From Methanocella paludicola SANAE (GTDB lineage Archaea; Halobacteriota; Methanocellia; Methanocellales; Methanocellaceae), in the NCBI RefSeq assembly GCF_000011005.1, contig NC_013665.1, positions 992,001-1,056,000 of the forward strand: a stretch of 64,000 nucleotides of DNA, given 5' to 3'. This document shows, in pieces, positions 51,909 to 61,408 of this stretch; position 1 is the stretch's first letter; each line of letters begins with the position of its first letter. The translations under genes were made by a program, and so were the position numbers. The notes beneath the pieces were generated by a model. The model made no database searches, was not told where the DNA came from, and saw only the letters and a list, made by a program, of their open reading frames with translations.

Positions 51909-52121
51909 TTACCTGCCTGAAAGCTTCTTGGCCTCTCTCGCCGTTTCCATCAAAATGAGGATGTCGCCGAGCCTGACCGGGCCGATGGAGTTCCTTGTGA
52001 TGATCCTGCCCTTGTTGTTGCCTTCCAGGATCTTGCACTTGATCTGCACTGCCTCGCCGTGCATCCCGGTGACGCCGATGACCTCGATGACCTCAGCCGG
52101 AACGCCTGTCTCTTCTACCAT
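51909..52121 (-). CDS. rps28e: Ribosomal protein S28e
   Basis: Seventy residues with the S1-like OB fold of eS28: [22 protein letters not shown] and [17 protein letters not shown]. Small-subunit protein at the head of the ribosome near the mRNA channel. Between L7Ae and L24e as in other archaea. Confidence 0.96.
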   Translation of the reverse strand: MVEETGVPAEVIEVIGVTGMHGEAVQIKCKILEGNNKGRIITRNSIGPVRLGDILILMETAREAKKLSGR

Positions 52122-52140
52122 ATTGGATCCATCCTATAGA

Positions 52141-52512
52141 TTATTTCTTCAGGGCCACGAACTTCTGGGCGATGTCGTCGACCAGGGCCTTTGCCTTGCC
52201 GGCGTCCACGATGGCCGATGCGGCGCAGCCGACCTCGAGTCCTGATGCGGCGCCGATGTCTTCCTGCTTCTTAATGAATATGTAGGGTATCTTCTTTTCG
52301 TCAGATAGCGCGGGAATGTGGGCAACGATCTCCTCGGGCTGCACGTCCTCGCCGATGATCACGAGCTGGGCTACGCCCCTCTCGACGGCCTTGGTGACCT
52401 CGTTGGTGCCCTTTCTGATCTTGCCAGTGTCCCTCGCGAGCTCTACGGCCTCGAGGGCCTTGTCCTGTAATTCCTGCGGTACTTCAAACTTGATATAAGC
52501 CGGTTTTGCCAT
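52141..52512 (-). CDS. rpl7ae: Ribosomal protein L7Ae
   Basis: The 123-residue protein contains the K-turn-binding motif [23 protein letters not shown] and [19 protein letters not shown]. It binds K-turns in rRNA, box C/D and H/ACA RNAs and RNase P. First gene of the cluster; strong ribosome site AAGGAGG about 8 nt before ATG 52512. The leader region (52513-52682) is AT-rich with a TATTATA near 52557 for the promoter. Confidence 0.96.
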   Translation of the reverse strand: MAKPAYIKFEVPQELQDKALEAVELARDTGKIRKGTNEVTKAVERGVAQLVIIGEDVQPEEIVAHIPALSDEKKIPYIFIKKQEDIGAASGLEVGCAASAIVDAGKAKALVDDIAQKFVALKK

Positions 52513-52682
52513 TATGAGTTCCTCCTTCAGGGCTTTCGCCCTTCATCAATCATCAGGTATAATAACCTAATAATTACGTATGCGGGCAACTTCATGCCTG
52601 CAACGGCTGCAGGGCCATATAAGCCTGCGAGCGTGTCTGTATAATAGCCGTATAGTTTTTAAAGTTTTTGCTTCGGATAGTG

Positions 52683-52904
52683 CTAAAGCTTTGCCGGCGG
52701 CACCTTTTCGTCGGGCTCATTCTCCGGGGGCTTCCTGCTCTCTACGGCCCTGTTATAATACAGGAGTGCGAGCGCTATGATGCCGCCTATGAATCCCGTC
52801 GCCTGCATCTGTTTGTTGGCTATCAGGAAGCCGATGGCCAGCAGGGCGATGCCAAGTAACAGCAATGCCATGCCTCCGAGCTTGATTATCGCTTCACGGA
52901 ACAT
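52683..52904 (-). CDS. Small membrane protein
   Basis: From ATG 52904 (GAGGGA upstream) the product has 73 residues: two membrane helices (LGGMALLLLGIALLAIGFLIA and FIGGIIALALLYY) and an acidic, proline-rich tail. A longer frame starts at a TTG in AT-rich DNA and is less likely. Not recognised. The promoter is a TATATAAATATAG on the minus strand near 52940. Confidence 0.68.
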   Translation of the reverse strand: MFREAIIKLGGMALLLLGIALLAIGFLIANKQMQATGFIGGIIALALLYYNRAVESRKPPENEPDEKVPPAKL

Positions 52905-52978
52905 GCCTATCCCTCGCTTCTTAAACAATTATTTAGCTTACTATATTTATATAATTACTGGCAAAACTAGAAAAAAAG

Positions 52979-53596
52979 TTACCCATAGAGGCCTGTGGAT
53001 ACCAGGCTCACGCTCACCGGCTCGATGAAGTACCCGCGGTACTCCTCATAGAGCTTGTCGTCGTTGATGTACGAGTACATGAGCACGGTCCTGTGCTCGT
53101 GGGCAGGCAGCGTGAACTCGCTGAAGAAGCCCTCGTCCTGGCCATAGAATATCTCAGCCGACGGCACGAACTTGTGCGGCATGTCCTTTTTCTCGTAGAA
53201 TGCGCTCTTCAGGTTGTAGACGGAAATGGTCTTATTCTCGTCCGTCGGGTTCCAGAACTCGAGCTCGTGGATGACGCCATGGCTCATGGTCGTCAGGCTG
53301 TCCTTGTTCGGCACGGGCATTTCCCAGTCGGCCGTGCGATAGTAGCGCGGGTGGGACACCCTGGCCTGGTTAGGCATGTACTGGTAAGGCGGGCTGTCGG
53401 TCTCGATCGTGATGTACTTCGTCGTCGAGGTCGGCATTACCGTCGCTTCCGGGGTCGGTGTTGCGCTTACGACGGTCGGGCTGTACGTCGGCACTGTTAT
53501 TGGTATGTTATTGCACGCGACGCATCCCAGGGCCGAGGTCGAGGCCAGCAGGGCGACCATCAGAATGATCATATTTTTCAAGGTTTCACCTCGCAT
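52979..53596 (-). CDS. Exported protein, possible lipoprotein
   Basis: A 205-residue protein with a signal sequence and lipobox-like SALGC followed by a Thr/Pro linker (TVPTYSPTVVSATPTPEATV) and then a compact mostly beta domain (residues about 70-205) with aromatic and acidic residues (PPYQYMPNQARVSHPRYYR). Not recognised. Probably at the outer face of the membrane. Followed upstream by another Pro/Thr-rich surface gene, so the two may belong to one surface layer group. Confidence 0.72.
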   Translation of the reverse strand: MRGETLKNMIILMVALLASTSALGCVACNNIPITVPTYSPTVVSATPTPEATVMPTSTTKYITIETDSPPYQYMPNQARVSHPRYYRTADWEMPVPNKDSLTTMSHGVIHELEFWNPTDENKTISVYNLKSAFYEKKDMPHKFVPSAEIFYGQDEGFFSEFTLPAHEHRTVLMYSYINDDKLYEEYRGYFIEPVSVSLVSTGLYG

Positions 53597-53641
53597 GGAG
53601 GACCTTCAAGCCTATTAATCCTTTGAGGTTAAATACATTGT

Positions 53642-53664
53642 TCTCGCGGCAGCACCCCGCGAGA
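53642..53664 (-). terminator. Hairpin behind the Pro/Thr-rich surface gene
   Basis: TCTCGCGG-CAGCACC-CCGCGAGA: perfect 8-bp stem, 7-nt loop, about 30 nt beyond the stop at 53694. No long T run follows, so a terminator role is likely but not proven. Confidence 0.45.
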
Positions 53665-53693
53665 GGCATATTATGATTTTTAAAATGATCCAA

Positions 53694-54260
53694 TTATTTT
53701 TTCCTGTGGGTCGTGCGGACCCCTATTGCTACCGCACCTATTACGATCAGTAATAGGAATAGTGGCCATGGATTTTCATGTGTCGACACTTTGTTTATGC
53801 CTATTAGCGGTATCTCTGTCACGTTCGTCACCGGCGTTGGCGTTGGCGTTATCGTGTAAACGATGGTTTGTGCCGGGACTGTCGCCTGTTCCTGCGGGAC
53901 CGCGGTGGGCCACGGTATCGTGACCTCCGGGGCGGGAGTGGCCGTTGGCGCTGGCGTAGCTGTCGGCTCTGGCGTTGCCGAAGGTACGACCGTCGGCTCT
54001 GGCGTGGCGGATGGCTCCGGCGTCGGAGTTACTGTTGGTGCCGGGGTTGGCGTCGGCGTGGCCGAAGGCCCCGGGAAAATCGAAGGGTATTTCGGGAAAT
54101 CCGGAATGTCGCCGGGTATCGATGGCACTGCGGGGACCGACGGTATGGCCGTGGACTCGAGCATTATGTTTTTGGCGCTGACGTATGGTGCCATGCTTCC
54201 AAGAATGGCCGCCGCAAAAATACTAAACGTAATTACTATGATCGGAACATTGTTTTTCAT
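53694..54260 (-). CDS. Pro/Thr-rich surface-anchored protein
   Basis: A 188-residue protein: N-terminal signal helix (IIVITFSIFAAAILGSMAPY), then about 110 residues of Pro/Thr/Ser/Ala repeats (PTPEPSATPEP, PTATPAPTATPAPE), a short NVT-containing segment and a C-terminal helix (PWPLFLLLIVIGAVAIGV) followed by RTTHRKK. Such stalks commonly hold extracellular domains; here there is no domain besides the stalk. Possible spacer or S-layer-linked protein. Heavily repetitive DNA may vary. Confidence 0.75.
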   Translation of the reverse strand: MKNNVPIIVITFSIFAAAILGSMAPYVSAKNIMLESTAIPSVPAVPSIPGDIPDFPKYPSIFPGPSATPTPTPAPTVTPTPEPSATPEPTVVPSATPEPTATPAPTATPAPEVTIPWPTAVPQEQATVPAQTIVYTITPTPTPVTNVTEIPLIGINKVSTHENPWPLFLLLIVIGAVAIGVRTTHRKK

Positions 54261-54377
54261 ATGCCCCCACCTGAGGCCTCATCGTAAGGCCTTCGATGGA
54301 GTATTATCTCACTTATGCCTTATAATATTGCTGGCAGTTCGGCAAGCGTAAGGGCATTATTCGCTTGAGCAACATGC

Positions 54378-57140
54378 TCACATGAACATGTCCAGGGTCG
54401 CGGTCTGCTTGACCTTTTTAACATTAGCGCCGTGCACGGGGGCCTCGGCTTTTGGCGCAGGCTTATCGTCGCAGAAAAATTCGAGCGAGCGCTGGGAGTT
54501 GCCCTGTATGAGGGCGCGCTCGTCGCACCCGAACGGCTCGGTGATACGGGCCAGGGCCATGGCCAGGCGCTCCGCGTAATATTTGTAGTCCGGCCTCGCC
54601 GTGAATTGAACGCCCTCGATCACGGGCTCTGCTTTCTGGGGCTGGGCCGAGCCATTGGTTATGATGAACGGCGTCTTCATGCCGGGGGTGAAATCGTAGC
54701 CCATCTCCTGGAGCTTTTTCGCCACGTTCACGTGGACGAGCGAGCCCGGGTTGTCATAGGAGTCGAACTCGTTCACGCTCTTGGAGATGACCAGCCGGGG
54801 CAGGTCGACTTTGCCCTTGATGGTGTCGTGGACCGTATCCTTGGCGTAGTTTACGGCTTCCTCCGGCTTGCCGTCCAGCACGAGCTGGAAGACCTTCGTC
54901 ATTGTCTCGCTCTGGAGGTCGAACGAGTCCGTGCGCCGGGGCTCATAACCCCTGACCAGGAGCGATTCCTCGGGCCAGATAATTTTACCGAAGTACCGCT
55001 TCTTGGCATGTGCGAAGAACCGTATCATGACCTTCTCGAGCTCGAGGTGCATGTTGCCGGCGGAGAATTCTTGCTGTACAGTGAATCCGAGCAGCTTACA
55101 CTTTTCGAGGTCCCGGTGCTCTTTCGAGGTAAAGAACACCGAATCCGTATCGCCCGCGATGACGGTGTAGCCCCTCGATTCCAGGGTCGTGACGACGGTC
55201 TTGATCTCGTCTCTGGCCCAGGCCGTGATACTGGGGGCGATGTATCGATTATACGGCCAGCGGCAAAACTTTGTGCCGAAGTAGCCGTAAGTGGCGTTGG
55301 CCATGATCTTGATGGCGTTCTGGAGGCGGTTATAGTAGTCGGCCTGTTCCAGGTTTCCTTCTTCTTTGGCCTTCTTCATGGCGGCTTTCGCCTGCTTCCT
55401 CGAGGTGAGCAGGCCTTCGACCATGCGGGGCACGATGCCGTGCCTCTTTTCCGTGGGCAGGAACATGGCGCCGACCGGCGACGTATGGGCCGCCTCAGCT
55501 TTATTTTTCGTGAAGGAAGTGAAGCAGATATTGTGCTTGATGACCTGGGACGGGTACATGGACGAAAAGTCGAGGCCGATGACCCATTCCCAGAGGCCGG
55601 GCTTGGTATCGTAGACGAACCCGCCCTCATAGTCGTATACCTCGCCGCTGCTCATGGGCACGGCGACTTTCTCCCGGTCCACCATGCGGATCAGGAGGCT
55701 TTCTATCATGCGGTTCTGGCCGCCCGAGACCTCCTTGACCGGGAGCTTTGCCGGTATGGCCACGTCCATGAGCTTGCTGATGGCCTGTATGCGCGGATGG
55801 GTCAGGATACGTAAGGCCAGATCGGCGTCCTTCAGGCAATAATGGATAACTTCGTCCTTGCGGGCCTGCCACTCGTCGTCCATGTGGCTGCTGTCGATGT
55901 TATCCTTGGTATCGTTGAAGAGCATCGTGGACACGTAGCCGAGGCCTTCCCTCTTGGGCCGAAGCTCTTTTTTTACGGACAGCCAGCCGTCGAGTATGAG
56001 CCTTCCTTTAACATCCCATGTGACGAAACCTGTGGTACGGTTTTCCCTGCGGCTCATGCCCAGCGTATCCCGGCCAAAGCCGAGCTCGTCGTTGGACTGG
56101 CGCTTCTTTTCCTCATCGGGCTTGCCGCCGCCCTTGCCGAAGAGCTTGTTCGCCCTCTCGAAAAGGACCGCCAGGTCGAAATTGTTGATGTTATAGCCGG
56201 TGATGACGTCGGGGTCCAGCGCCCGGACCTCCCGGACAAATTCCTTTAGTATGCGGCGCTCGTCCTCGTCCCGGGCCTTCTGCTCTTCCGCCGATATTTT
56301 AAGCTCCCTGGCGCCGAATTCCGAAAAGATCCGACGGTCCTGCCTGGAGCCGTCCTCCTCGTTGATGACCGTGAGACAGATACAGTATATATTATTGTAC
56401 TTGATCGAGCTCTCGATATCAAAGCTCAAGATCTTGAGTTTGGGCGTGAAGATGTCGCATTTCTCGAATCGTGAAGCTTTAAGGAGCAGGTCAGTGGTAT
56501 ATTCATTTGATCTTTCCATTAGGTCGCCCGAGACCCGGACGCATGTCTCCAGGTCGTGATCATAGATGAAGCGGTTGGTAAAAACGATATCTGCCGCGAA
56601 AAAGACGCCCTTCGTGTGGAACTTTTCGGCGTCCTCCTCGTCCATGTAAGCGATAAGGCCGTAGCGGTTGATGAGCTTCTGGGAATAGACGCGGTCCTCG
56701 GTAGAGACTTTGACTCCGCCGTTAAGGACGCTGACCTCGAGCACGTCGGGCTCAGCCCTCAATTTTTCGACGAGCTCTTCCGGAGGATCGACGAGCGTGA
56801 TGGTCTTGTGCTTTAACTCGTACTGGCCCCGGAACTTGGGCACCATCCAGGGCGCCCGGACGGACACCTTCGCGAATTTTTCCTGCGACCCCTTATATTC
56901 GAGCGTGACGTCCTCGACCGACAGGACGTCCGGGCTGTCCTTGAAAGCCTTAAGCAGTGCCGGCGAAGGCTCGAAAACGTGGAAGTAAGGCTTAAAGTCC
57001 GGGCACAGGATGGTGATGCTCTTATTCTCCCGGGTCTTGCCGAAGAGCTTGACGATGACCTCGCTCACCCCGTCATCCTTTTGGTTGACGGAATACGTAG
57101 AATCGAGGAGCCTTACGTCGAAAGTCATCTGCACCGGCAT
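54378..57140 (-). CDS. polB: DNA polymerase B
   Basis: From ATG 57140 the enzyme has 920 residues (an earlier start and a later MTFDV start are possible). Exonuclease motifs: FDIESS, GYNINNFD and YCLKDADLA; polymerase motifs: DFSSMYPS (A), NATYGYFG (B) and GDTDSVFF (C). A PIP-box-like ATLDMFM sits at the extreme C-terminus, for the sliding clamp. The uracil-recognition N-terminal domain is expected for archaeal family B. Main replicative or accessory polymerase in this lineage. Confidence 0.96.
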   Translation of the reverse strand: MPVQMTFDVRLLDSTYSVNQKDDGVSEVIVKLFGKTRENKSITILCPDFKPYFHVFEPSPALLKAFKDSPDVLSVEDVTLEYKGSQEKFAKVSVRAPWMVPKFRGQYELKHKTITLVDPPEELVEKLRAEPDVLEVSVLNGGVKVSTEDRVYSQKLINRYGLIAYMDEEDAEKFHTKGVFFAADIVFTNRFIYDHDLETCVRVSGDLMERSNEYTTDLLLKASRFEKCDIFTPKLKILSFDIESSIKYNNIYCICLTVINEEDGSRQDRRIFSEFGARELKISAEEQKARDEDERRILKEFVREVRALDPDVITGYNINNFDLAVLFERANKLFGKGGGKPDEEKKRQSNDELGFGRDTLGMSRRENRTTGFVTWDVKGRLILDGWLSVKKELRPKREGLGYVSTMLFNDTKDNIDSSHMDDEWQARKDEVIHYCLKDADLALRILTHPRIQAISKLMDVAIPAKLPVKEVSGGQNRMIESLLIRMVDREKVAVPMSSGEVYDYEGGFVYDTKPGLWEWVIGLDFSSMYPSQVIKHNICFTSFTKNKAEAAHTSPVGAMFLPTEKRHGIVPRMVEGLLTSRKQAKAAMKKAKEEGNLEQADYYNRLQNAIKIMANATYGYFGTKFCRWPYNRYIAPSITAWARDEIKTVVTTLESRGYTVIAGDTDSVFFTSKEHRDLEKCKLLGFTVQQEFSAGNMHLELEKVMIRFFAHAKKRYFGKIIWPEESLLVRGYEPRRTDSFDLQSETMTKVFQLVLDGKPEEAVNYAKDTVHDTIKGKVDLPRLVISKSVNEFDSYDNPGSLVHVNVAKKLQEMGYDFTPGMKTPFIITNGSAQPQKAEPVIEGVQFTARPDYKYYAERLAMALARITEPFGCDERALIQGNSQRSLEFFCDDKPAPKAEAPVHGANVKKVKQTATLDMFM

Positions 57141-57221
57141 CACTATCCTGATAGATAACTGTAGTACAATCGGTTCATAGTTAAACATTACGAGTGCGGA
57201 AAAAAAGTAATTATGCGGTTA

Positions 57222-57626
57222 TTATGCAGTGTAATCTTTTACCAGACGGCTTAAAATGGCGAATAAAATGTATATGCCCACGACGGCGATGATGAGGGGT
57301 ACCATCGTCGCCATGAAATCGATGATCCCGGATAATAACTTGAGCAGCATTACGGCCGGCGAGCCGCCTTGCGCATGCGGAAAGGATGCCGGCACCGACA
57401 GGGCGAATAGGGACACGATGAACGAAATGATGACCTTTCCATCGAACGGAAGGGACCTTATGCATCCCGGTATCCCGGGTTTCCGCCGGGATAAGAAATA
57501 AATTTTAACCCTGGATATGCGTCGCGCCCGGCGCAAGATCGACGGGTCCGCCCTCCGGGACCGTACTTTCTCCTCGACCGCCGCCAGCCTTCTTTCGAGG
57601 TCGGGATCCATGGTATCGGCTTTCAT
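57222..57626 (-). CDS. Uncharacterised membrane protein
   Basis: A 134-residue protein with a basic, charged N-terminal half (ERRLAAVEEKVRSRRADPSILRRARR) and two or three hydrophobic segments (KVIISFIVSLFALSVPASF, LLKLLSGIIDFMATMVPLIIAVVGIYILFAIL). Not recognised. It may anchor to the membrane with its basic half inside. Followed by polB with a 30-bp spacer. Confidence 0.62.
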   Translation of the reverse strand: MKADTMDPDLERRLAAVEEKVRSRRADPSILRRARRISRVKIYFLSRRKPGIPGCIRSLPFDGKVIISFIVSLFALSVPASFPHAQGGSPAVMLLKLLSGIIDFMATMVPLIIAVVGIYILFAILSRLVKDYTA

Positions 57627-57721
57627 ATCCCCCCGTACTATAATAGATATCGAAAACGAAATAGGTTAGCAAGTGGGCTGAGGGGCAATAAGAATATCCG
57701 GCAGTTCCGGGTATGCGCTGC

Positions 57722-58159
57722 TTATGCGGTACTCGCGGGCCTGTCGGCCGGCATCAGCAGGAAACCACCGATGGCACACCCCACGATCATGATGGCGGCG
57801 ACGGTGCCGCTATCCAGCCCCATGAGCCAGAAGGAGCTGCCGTTGAACACGATGTTAAGGTTGGAAGTGCCCACGAAGAGCCCGGCCAGGGAGGCCCCGG
57901 CGAGAATGCCCAGGCCCACTCCGCGGAACTTCCTGAAGTGCTCGATAAGCAAATAAGCCAGATACAGGGCGATCACCGAGAAGATGAGCTTGATGGCGAT
58001 GAAGCCCCAGACGCCCGCCGCATCGAACGATGCCTTCAGTATGGCGCTCTTCTCGTACTCGAAGGTCCCGAGATAATTAAAGGCTGCCAGCGTGGAGATA
58101 ATATCATATATCACGTAAAATGCGATGGAGGACCCGAAGAGAAGACTACTGGTTTTCAC
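57722..58159 (-). CDS. Four-helix membrane protein
   Basis: The 145-residue protein has four hydrophobic segments (FGSSIAFYVIYDIISTLAAF, FIAIKLIFSVIALYLAYLLI, VGLGILAGASLAGLFVG, GTVAAIMIVGCAIGGFLL). DUF5658-like or similar membrane proteins are a weak possibility. Single gene, divergent from arfC with an AT-rich spacer that has TTAATAATATAATATAAATT promoter sequence. Confidence 0.68.
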   Translation of the reverse strand: MKTSSLLFGSSIAFYVIYDIISTLAAFNYLGTFEYEKSAILKASFDAAGVWGFIAIKLIFSVIALYLAYLLIEHFRKFRGVGLGILAGASLAGLFVGTSNLNIVFNGSSFWLMGLDSGTVAAIMIVGCAIGGFLLMPADRPASTA

Positions 58160-58285
58160 GATTAAAAGGTAAGTGCTTAATAATATAATATAAATTGAAT
58201 ATTATTGCGGAAATATTTATGACACGCAAGTGTTTTAACGGCCATGGTAAACTTTATGCGCCCGCCCCGCTTTTAGGCGTATGGC

Positions 58286-58978
58286 ATGGAAAGACCTTTT
58301 ACGTTCATCAATTCGGCCATGAGTGCCGATGGTAAGATTTCCACGAAGAAGAGGAAGCAGGTTAAAATATCGGGTAAGACTGATTTTGACAGGGTGGATG
58401 AGTTACGGGCGTCGTCGGATGCCGTGATGGTAGGCATCGGTACGGTGCTGGCGGATGACCCGAGTTTGACGGTGAAGTCCGAGGAGCGACGCAGGCGCCG
58501 GGTGTCCGAGGGTAAGGAAGAGAATCCTGCCCGCATCGTTGTGGATAGTAAGGCTCGTATCCCGCTTACGGCGGATGTGTTCAAGAAGGGCGTAGGGAAG
58601 CGTATCGTGGTCGTTTCGAAGTCGGCCCCTTCGGATAAGGTAGAGGCTCTTAAGGCGAAAGCCGATGTCATCGTGGCAGGCGGGGAAGAGGTCGACCTTC
58701 CAGTGATGTCCGGGGAACTTAAGAAGCGTGGGATTGACCGTTTGATGGTCGAGGGCGGCGCTACGCTGAACTGGGCCATGACGAGGGCAGGACTGGTGGA
58801 TGAAATATCGGTCTTTGTGGGCAACCTCATCATCGGGGGCAAGACCGCCCCGACGTTCATGGACGGCGAGGGCATATCGGAACGTTCTGAGGCCATCGAG
58901 CTGGACCTTGAGAAATGTGAAAGAATGGACGAAGGAGTTGTTTTAACGTGGCGTGTGAGATCCAGCGGTTCGAAATAG
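58286..58978 (+). CDS. 2,5-diamino-6-ribosylamino-4(3H)-pyrimidinone 5'-phosphate reductase
   Basis: A 230-residue RibD C-terminal-type reductase: PFTFINSAMSADGKIST near the start, VGIGTVLADDPSLTVK near 52, PARIVVDSKARIPL, and MVEGGATLNWAMTRAGLVDEI near 155. Archaeal enzyme (ArfC/RibD-like) reducing the ribosylamino intermediate in riboflavin and F420/FO synthesis; needed for the methanogen's flavin and F420 pool. First gene of an operon with the NSUN methylase, overlapped by 31 bp. Confidence 0.93.
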   Translation: MERPFTFINSAMSADGKISTKKRKQVKISGKTDFDRVDELRASSDAVMVGIGTVLADDPSLTVKSEERRRRRVSEGKEENPARIVVDSKARIPLTADVFKKGVGKRIVVVSKSAPSDKVEALKAKADVIVAGGEEVDLPVMSGELKKRGIDRLMVEGGATLNWAMTRAGLVDEISVFVGNLIIGGKTAPTFMDGEGISERSEAIELDLEKCERMDEGVVLTWRVRSSGSK

Positions 58979-59910
58979 GCGGAAAGGCGGCAGAGCTGGC
59001 AAAGAAGTACCGCTACCCGGAGTATATGGTAGCCCGGTTCGAGCGGTTCGTGCCCGACCTGGAGAAGTTCCTTGCGAGTATGGAGGCGCCGCCGCGGACC
59101 TATATCCGGGTGAATACTCTGCGGATTAACGCGAATGCGCTGACGAAGCGGCTTACGGATAAGGGTTTTACGCTCCGGGAAACGGATATTCCCGACTGCC
59201 TTGAAGTGACGGCGGAGCCTTACTCTATCGGGGCATCGGCCGAATATTTGTTAGGCTACTTTTACGTGCAGGATAAGTCCTCCGTAATACCGCCGCTGGC
59301 GCTGGCGCCGCAGCCCGGGGACGTGGTCATCGACATGGCGGCATCGCCGGGGGGCAAGACCACCCAGCTTGCCCAGATGATGGACAATAAGGGGCTGCTC
59401 ATCGCTATTGAGGTAGAGATCGCCCGTATCGCCGGCCTGCGGTCTAACCTGGGACGATGTGGCGTCATGAACACGGCGCTGTTCCACATGGACGCCCGGG
59501 ACATCAAGAAACTCGAGGTGAAGGCAGATAAGATATTGCTGGACGCCCCGTGCACTGGCGAGGGCGTTATTGCCAAGGACCGGACCCGGAAGACCAGCCG
59601 GGGCGAGTCGGATATCCAGTTCTGCTCGGGCCTGCAGGAGGAGCTCATCGACGCGGCGTATGCCTGCATGAAGCCCGGCGGAGTACTGGTTTATTCAACG
59701 TGCTCGTTCGCCCCCGAAGAGAACGAGCGGATCGTCGATCATTTGATAAAGAAATATGGCATGAAGGTGGAGCCCGTGCCTTATGGTGAGCCGGGCATCG
59801 AATCCTTCGGTGACATGAAGTTCGACCCCCAGGTAAAGAACGCAAGGCGGCTGTACCCGCATTTGCATGGCACGTCCGGTTTTTTTGTGGCGAGGTTGAA
59901 AAATGTATAG
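58948..59910 (+). CDS. NOL1/NOP2/Sun family RNA (cytosine-5) methyltransferase
   Basis: The 320-residue enzyme begins at GTG 58948. SAM motif: DMAASPGGKTTQL near 130; catalytic cysteines in LLDAPCTGEG and VYSTCSFAPEENE. It methylates cytosines in tRNA or rRNA. The next gene overlaps it by 8 bp and encodes a PUA protein, a combination that suggests a methylase with an RNA-binding partner. N-terminal RPRTYIRVNTLRIN region typical of NSUN. Confidence 0.94.
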   Translation: MACEIQRFEIGGKAAELAKKYRYPEYMVARFERFVPDLEKFLASMEAPPRTYIRVNTLRINANALTKRLTDKGFTLRETDIPDCLEVTAEPYSIGASAEYLLGYFYVQDKSSVIPPLALAPQPGDVVIDMAASPGGKTTQLAQMMDNKGLLIAIEVEIARIAGLRSNLGRCGVMNTALFHMDARDIKKLEVKADKILLDAPCTGEGVIAKDRTRKTSRGESDIQFCSGLQEELIDAAYACMKPGGVLVYSTCSFAPEENERIVDHLIKKYGMKVEPVPYGEPGIESFGDMKFDPQVKNARRLYPHLHGTSGFFVARLKNV

Positions 59911-60430
59911 GGGACTAAAGAAGCTCGAGATCACGGCCATGCGCCGCAGCCTAGACTACTGGGGCGCATTCGACCTGTCCGGGGAGTTCGATTTCATCGT
60001 GCGGCAGGGCGAAAAGAATGACCTGTTCGCCGTCACGCCCGAGGTCAAGTATTACGTCATCGGCCGGGACCCGGAGCCGGTGTTTGCCGGCCTGTATATG
60101 GGCTCGCTGGGCAAGAAGGCGCTCGTGCTGAGCATGGAGGGCGCCTACATGGTCGCATCGGTGTCCGATAAGAAAAAGATCAAGGTTACGGGGCAGGCGG
60201 AGTCGCTCGTGGTCTACGGTCGTGATGTATTTGGCTCTTCCATCACCTGGGCTGACGAGTCCATTCAGCAGAACGAGCGCATCATCATCGCCAACAAGTA
60301 CGGCGAGGCCATCGGCATCGGGCGGGCACGGTTTGACCACAAAGGCCTGTTCCAGGACAAGGTGACTGTGAATACTGAGGCTGATATGGGGCTCTATATA
60401 CGGGGACAGGAAGAGGTCTCTGGCGGCTAA
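59903..60430 (+). CDS. PUA-domain RNA-binding protein
   Basis: The 175-residue protein has an N-terminal domain (residues 1-95) and a C-terminal PUA-type domain with the hallmark AIGIGRARFDHKGLF ... GLYIRG. Overlaps the NSUN methylase gene. Related to archaeal NIP7-like and methylase-associated PUA proteins. Likely helps RNA binding of the methylase. The stop is 40 bp in front of palindrome D. Confidence 0.82.
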   Translation: MYRGLKKLEITAMRRSLDYWGAFDLSGEFDFIVRQGEKNDLFAVTPEVKYYVIGRDPEPVFAGLYMGSLGKKALVLSMEGAYMVASVSDKKKIKVTGQAESLVVYGRDVFGSSITWADESIQQNERIIIANKYGEAIGIGRARFDHKGLFQDKVTVNTEADMGLYIRGQEEVSGG

Positions 60431-60469
60431 TTCTATTAATAATGTGAGCGATGCATGTACGGCTCCTTT

Positions 60470-60937
60470 GGTTTCACAACACGAAGACACAAATTCTTTT
60501 TTAGAGTTTTAACACTAAATCGTGAAGACACGGTAAACACAATTAAACCATGAAATCGCAAAGACTCCATTAAATGAATTAAAACACTAAGGGCACGGTT
60601 TCGAAGACACTAACGAACGACTTAAGCCACGAAGTGCCACAAAAATAAGACAAATAGAGTACGCCTGTACTAGCGAGCGATGTCAAGTTAAAAATGCGGT
60701 TAACTATTATAAGTTTTAGGAGTAACAAAGGGATACCTGGGCTGGCGTTTCCTTTCTGTCTTAGTTTTGTGGCACTTCGTGATTTACGTCATTCGTTCGT
60801 GTCTTAATAACCGCGTTTTAGCGGCTTAATTCGCTTAATAGAGCCTTCATGATTTCATGATTTAATTGTGTTTACACTGCTTTCATGATTTAGTGTTAAA
60901 ATTCTAAAAAAGAATTCATGTCTTCGTGTTGTAAAAC
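60470..60937. repeat. Palindromic element D (CACGAA/CACTAA words)
   Basis: About 468 bp between the PUA gene and the convergent DUF3795 gene. Left end GGTTTCACAACACGAAGAC against right end GTCTTCGTGTTGTAAAACC. Arms of about 190 bp pair with scattered mismatches, including CACTAAATCGTGAAGAC / GATTTAGTGTT and GCCACGAAGTGCCACAAAA / TTTTGTGGCACTTCGTG. Words CACGAA, CACTAA, CATGAA recur on the left arm and complements on the right. No shared end with A-C. Short internal palindrome near the centre. No reading frame of note. Confidence 0.9.
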
Positions 60938-60994
60938 CGAACTATCCTACGAAAGGCGATAAAAGCATAAATAAACAAGTCACATACACAGGGA

Positions 60995-61408
60995 TTATTG
61001 GTTCTTTTTACCAATCCTTAGCAGGCGCAGAACCTCTTCTTCACTGCCCAGGCCGTCATAATCCTTGCGAAAGCCATACCGGATGCCGTTTTTCTCGTTC
61101 CCGAGCACATACTCGACGAACCGCTCCGGCCCATCCTCTTTAATACACCGCACGCAGGCCCGGATCTTCAGGTCATGCGTGGTAACGTCGAACATCTCCT
61201 TATCACAAGGAAAATCGCCGCACTCCCAGCACCCCTTAATCCCCCTCCCCCTGCAGCATTTTCGCTGGTAGCAGCCGCCCCAGTGGTCAGAGTGATTACT
61301 GCACTTACTCGCCGTATTCCTGCACCCGTCGCAATCGCCGGCAAGGTGGCATAGCCGGCAGATCAGCCCGCAGCAGGCGATGCTATCAATGATATCGCTC
61401 TTCTCCAT
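60995..61408 (-). CDS. DUF3795-type cysteine-rich protein
   Basis: A 137-residue protein with Cys pattern CCGLICRLCHLAGDCDGC, CSNHSDHW, CYQRKCCRGRGIKGCWECGDFPCDKE and CVRCIKEDG. It is related to the protein at 43637-44116 but lacks the zinc ribbon. Family function unknown; binding of zinc or an Fe-S cluster is likely from the cysteine spacing. Convergent with the PUA gene across palindrome D. Confidence 0.82.
   Translation of the reverse strand: MEKSDIIDSIACCGLICRLCHLAGDCDGCRNTASKCSNHSDHWGGCYQRKCCRGRGIKGCWECGDFPCDKEMFDVTTHDLKIRACVRCIKEDGPERFVEYVLGNEKNGIRYGFRKDYDGLGSEEEVLRLLRIGKKNQ

Noticed and set aside
54432-55814. A 460-codon open frame on the plus strand opposite polB
   Set aside because: Shadow frame of the high-GC polB gene; composition is Arg/Gly/His-rich without motifs, while the minus strand encodes all PolB motifs.
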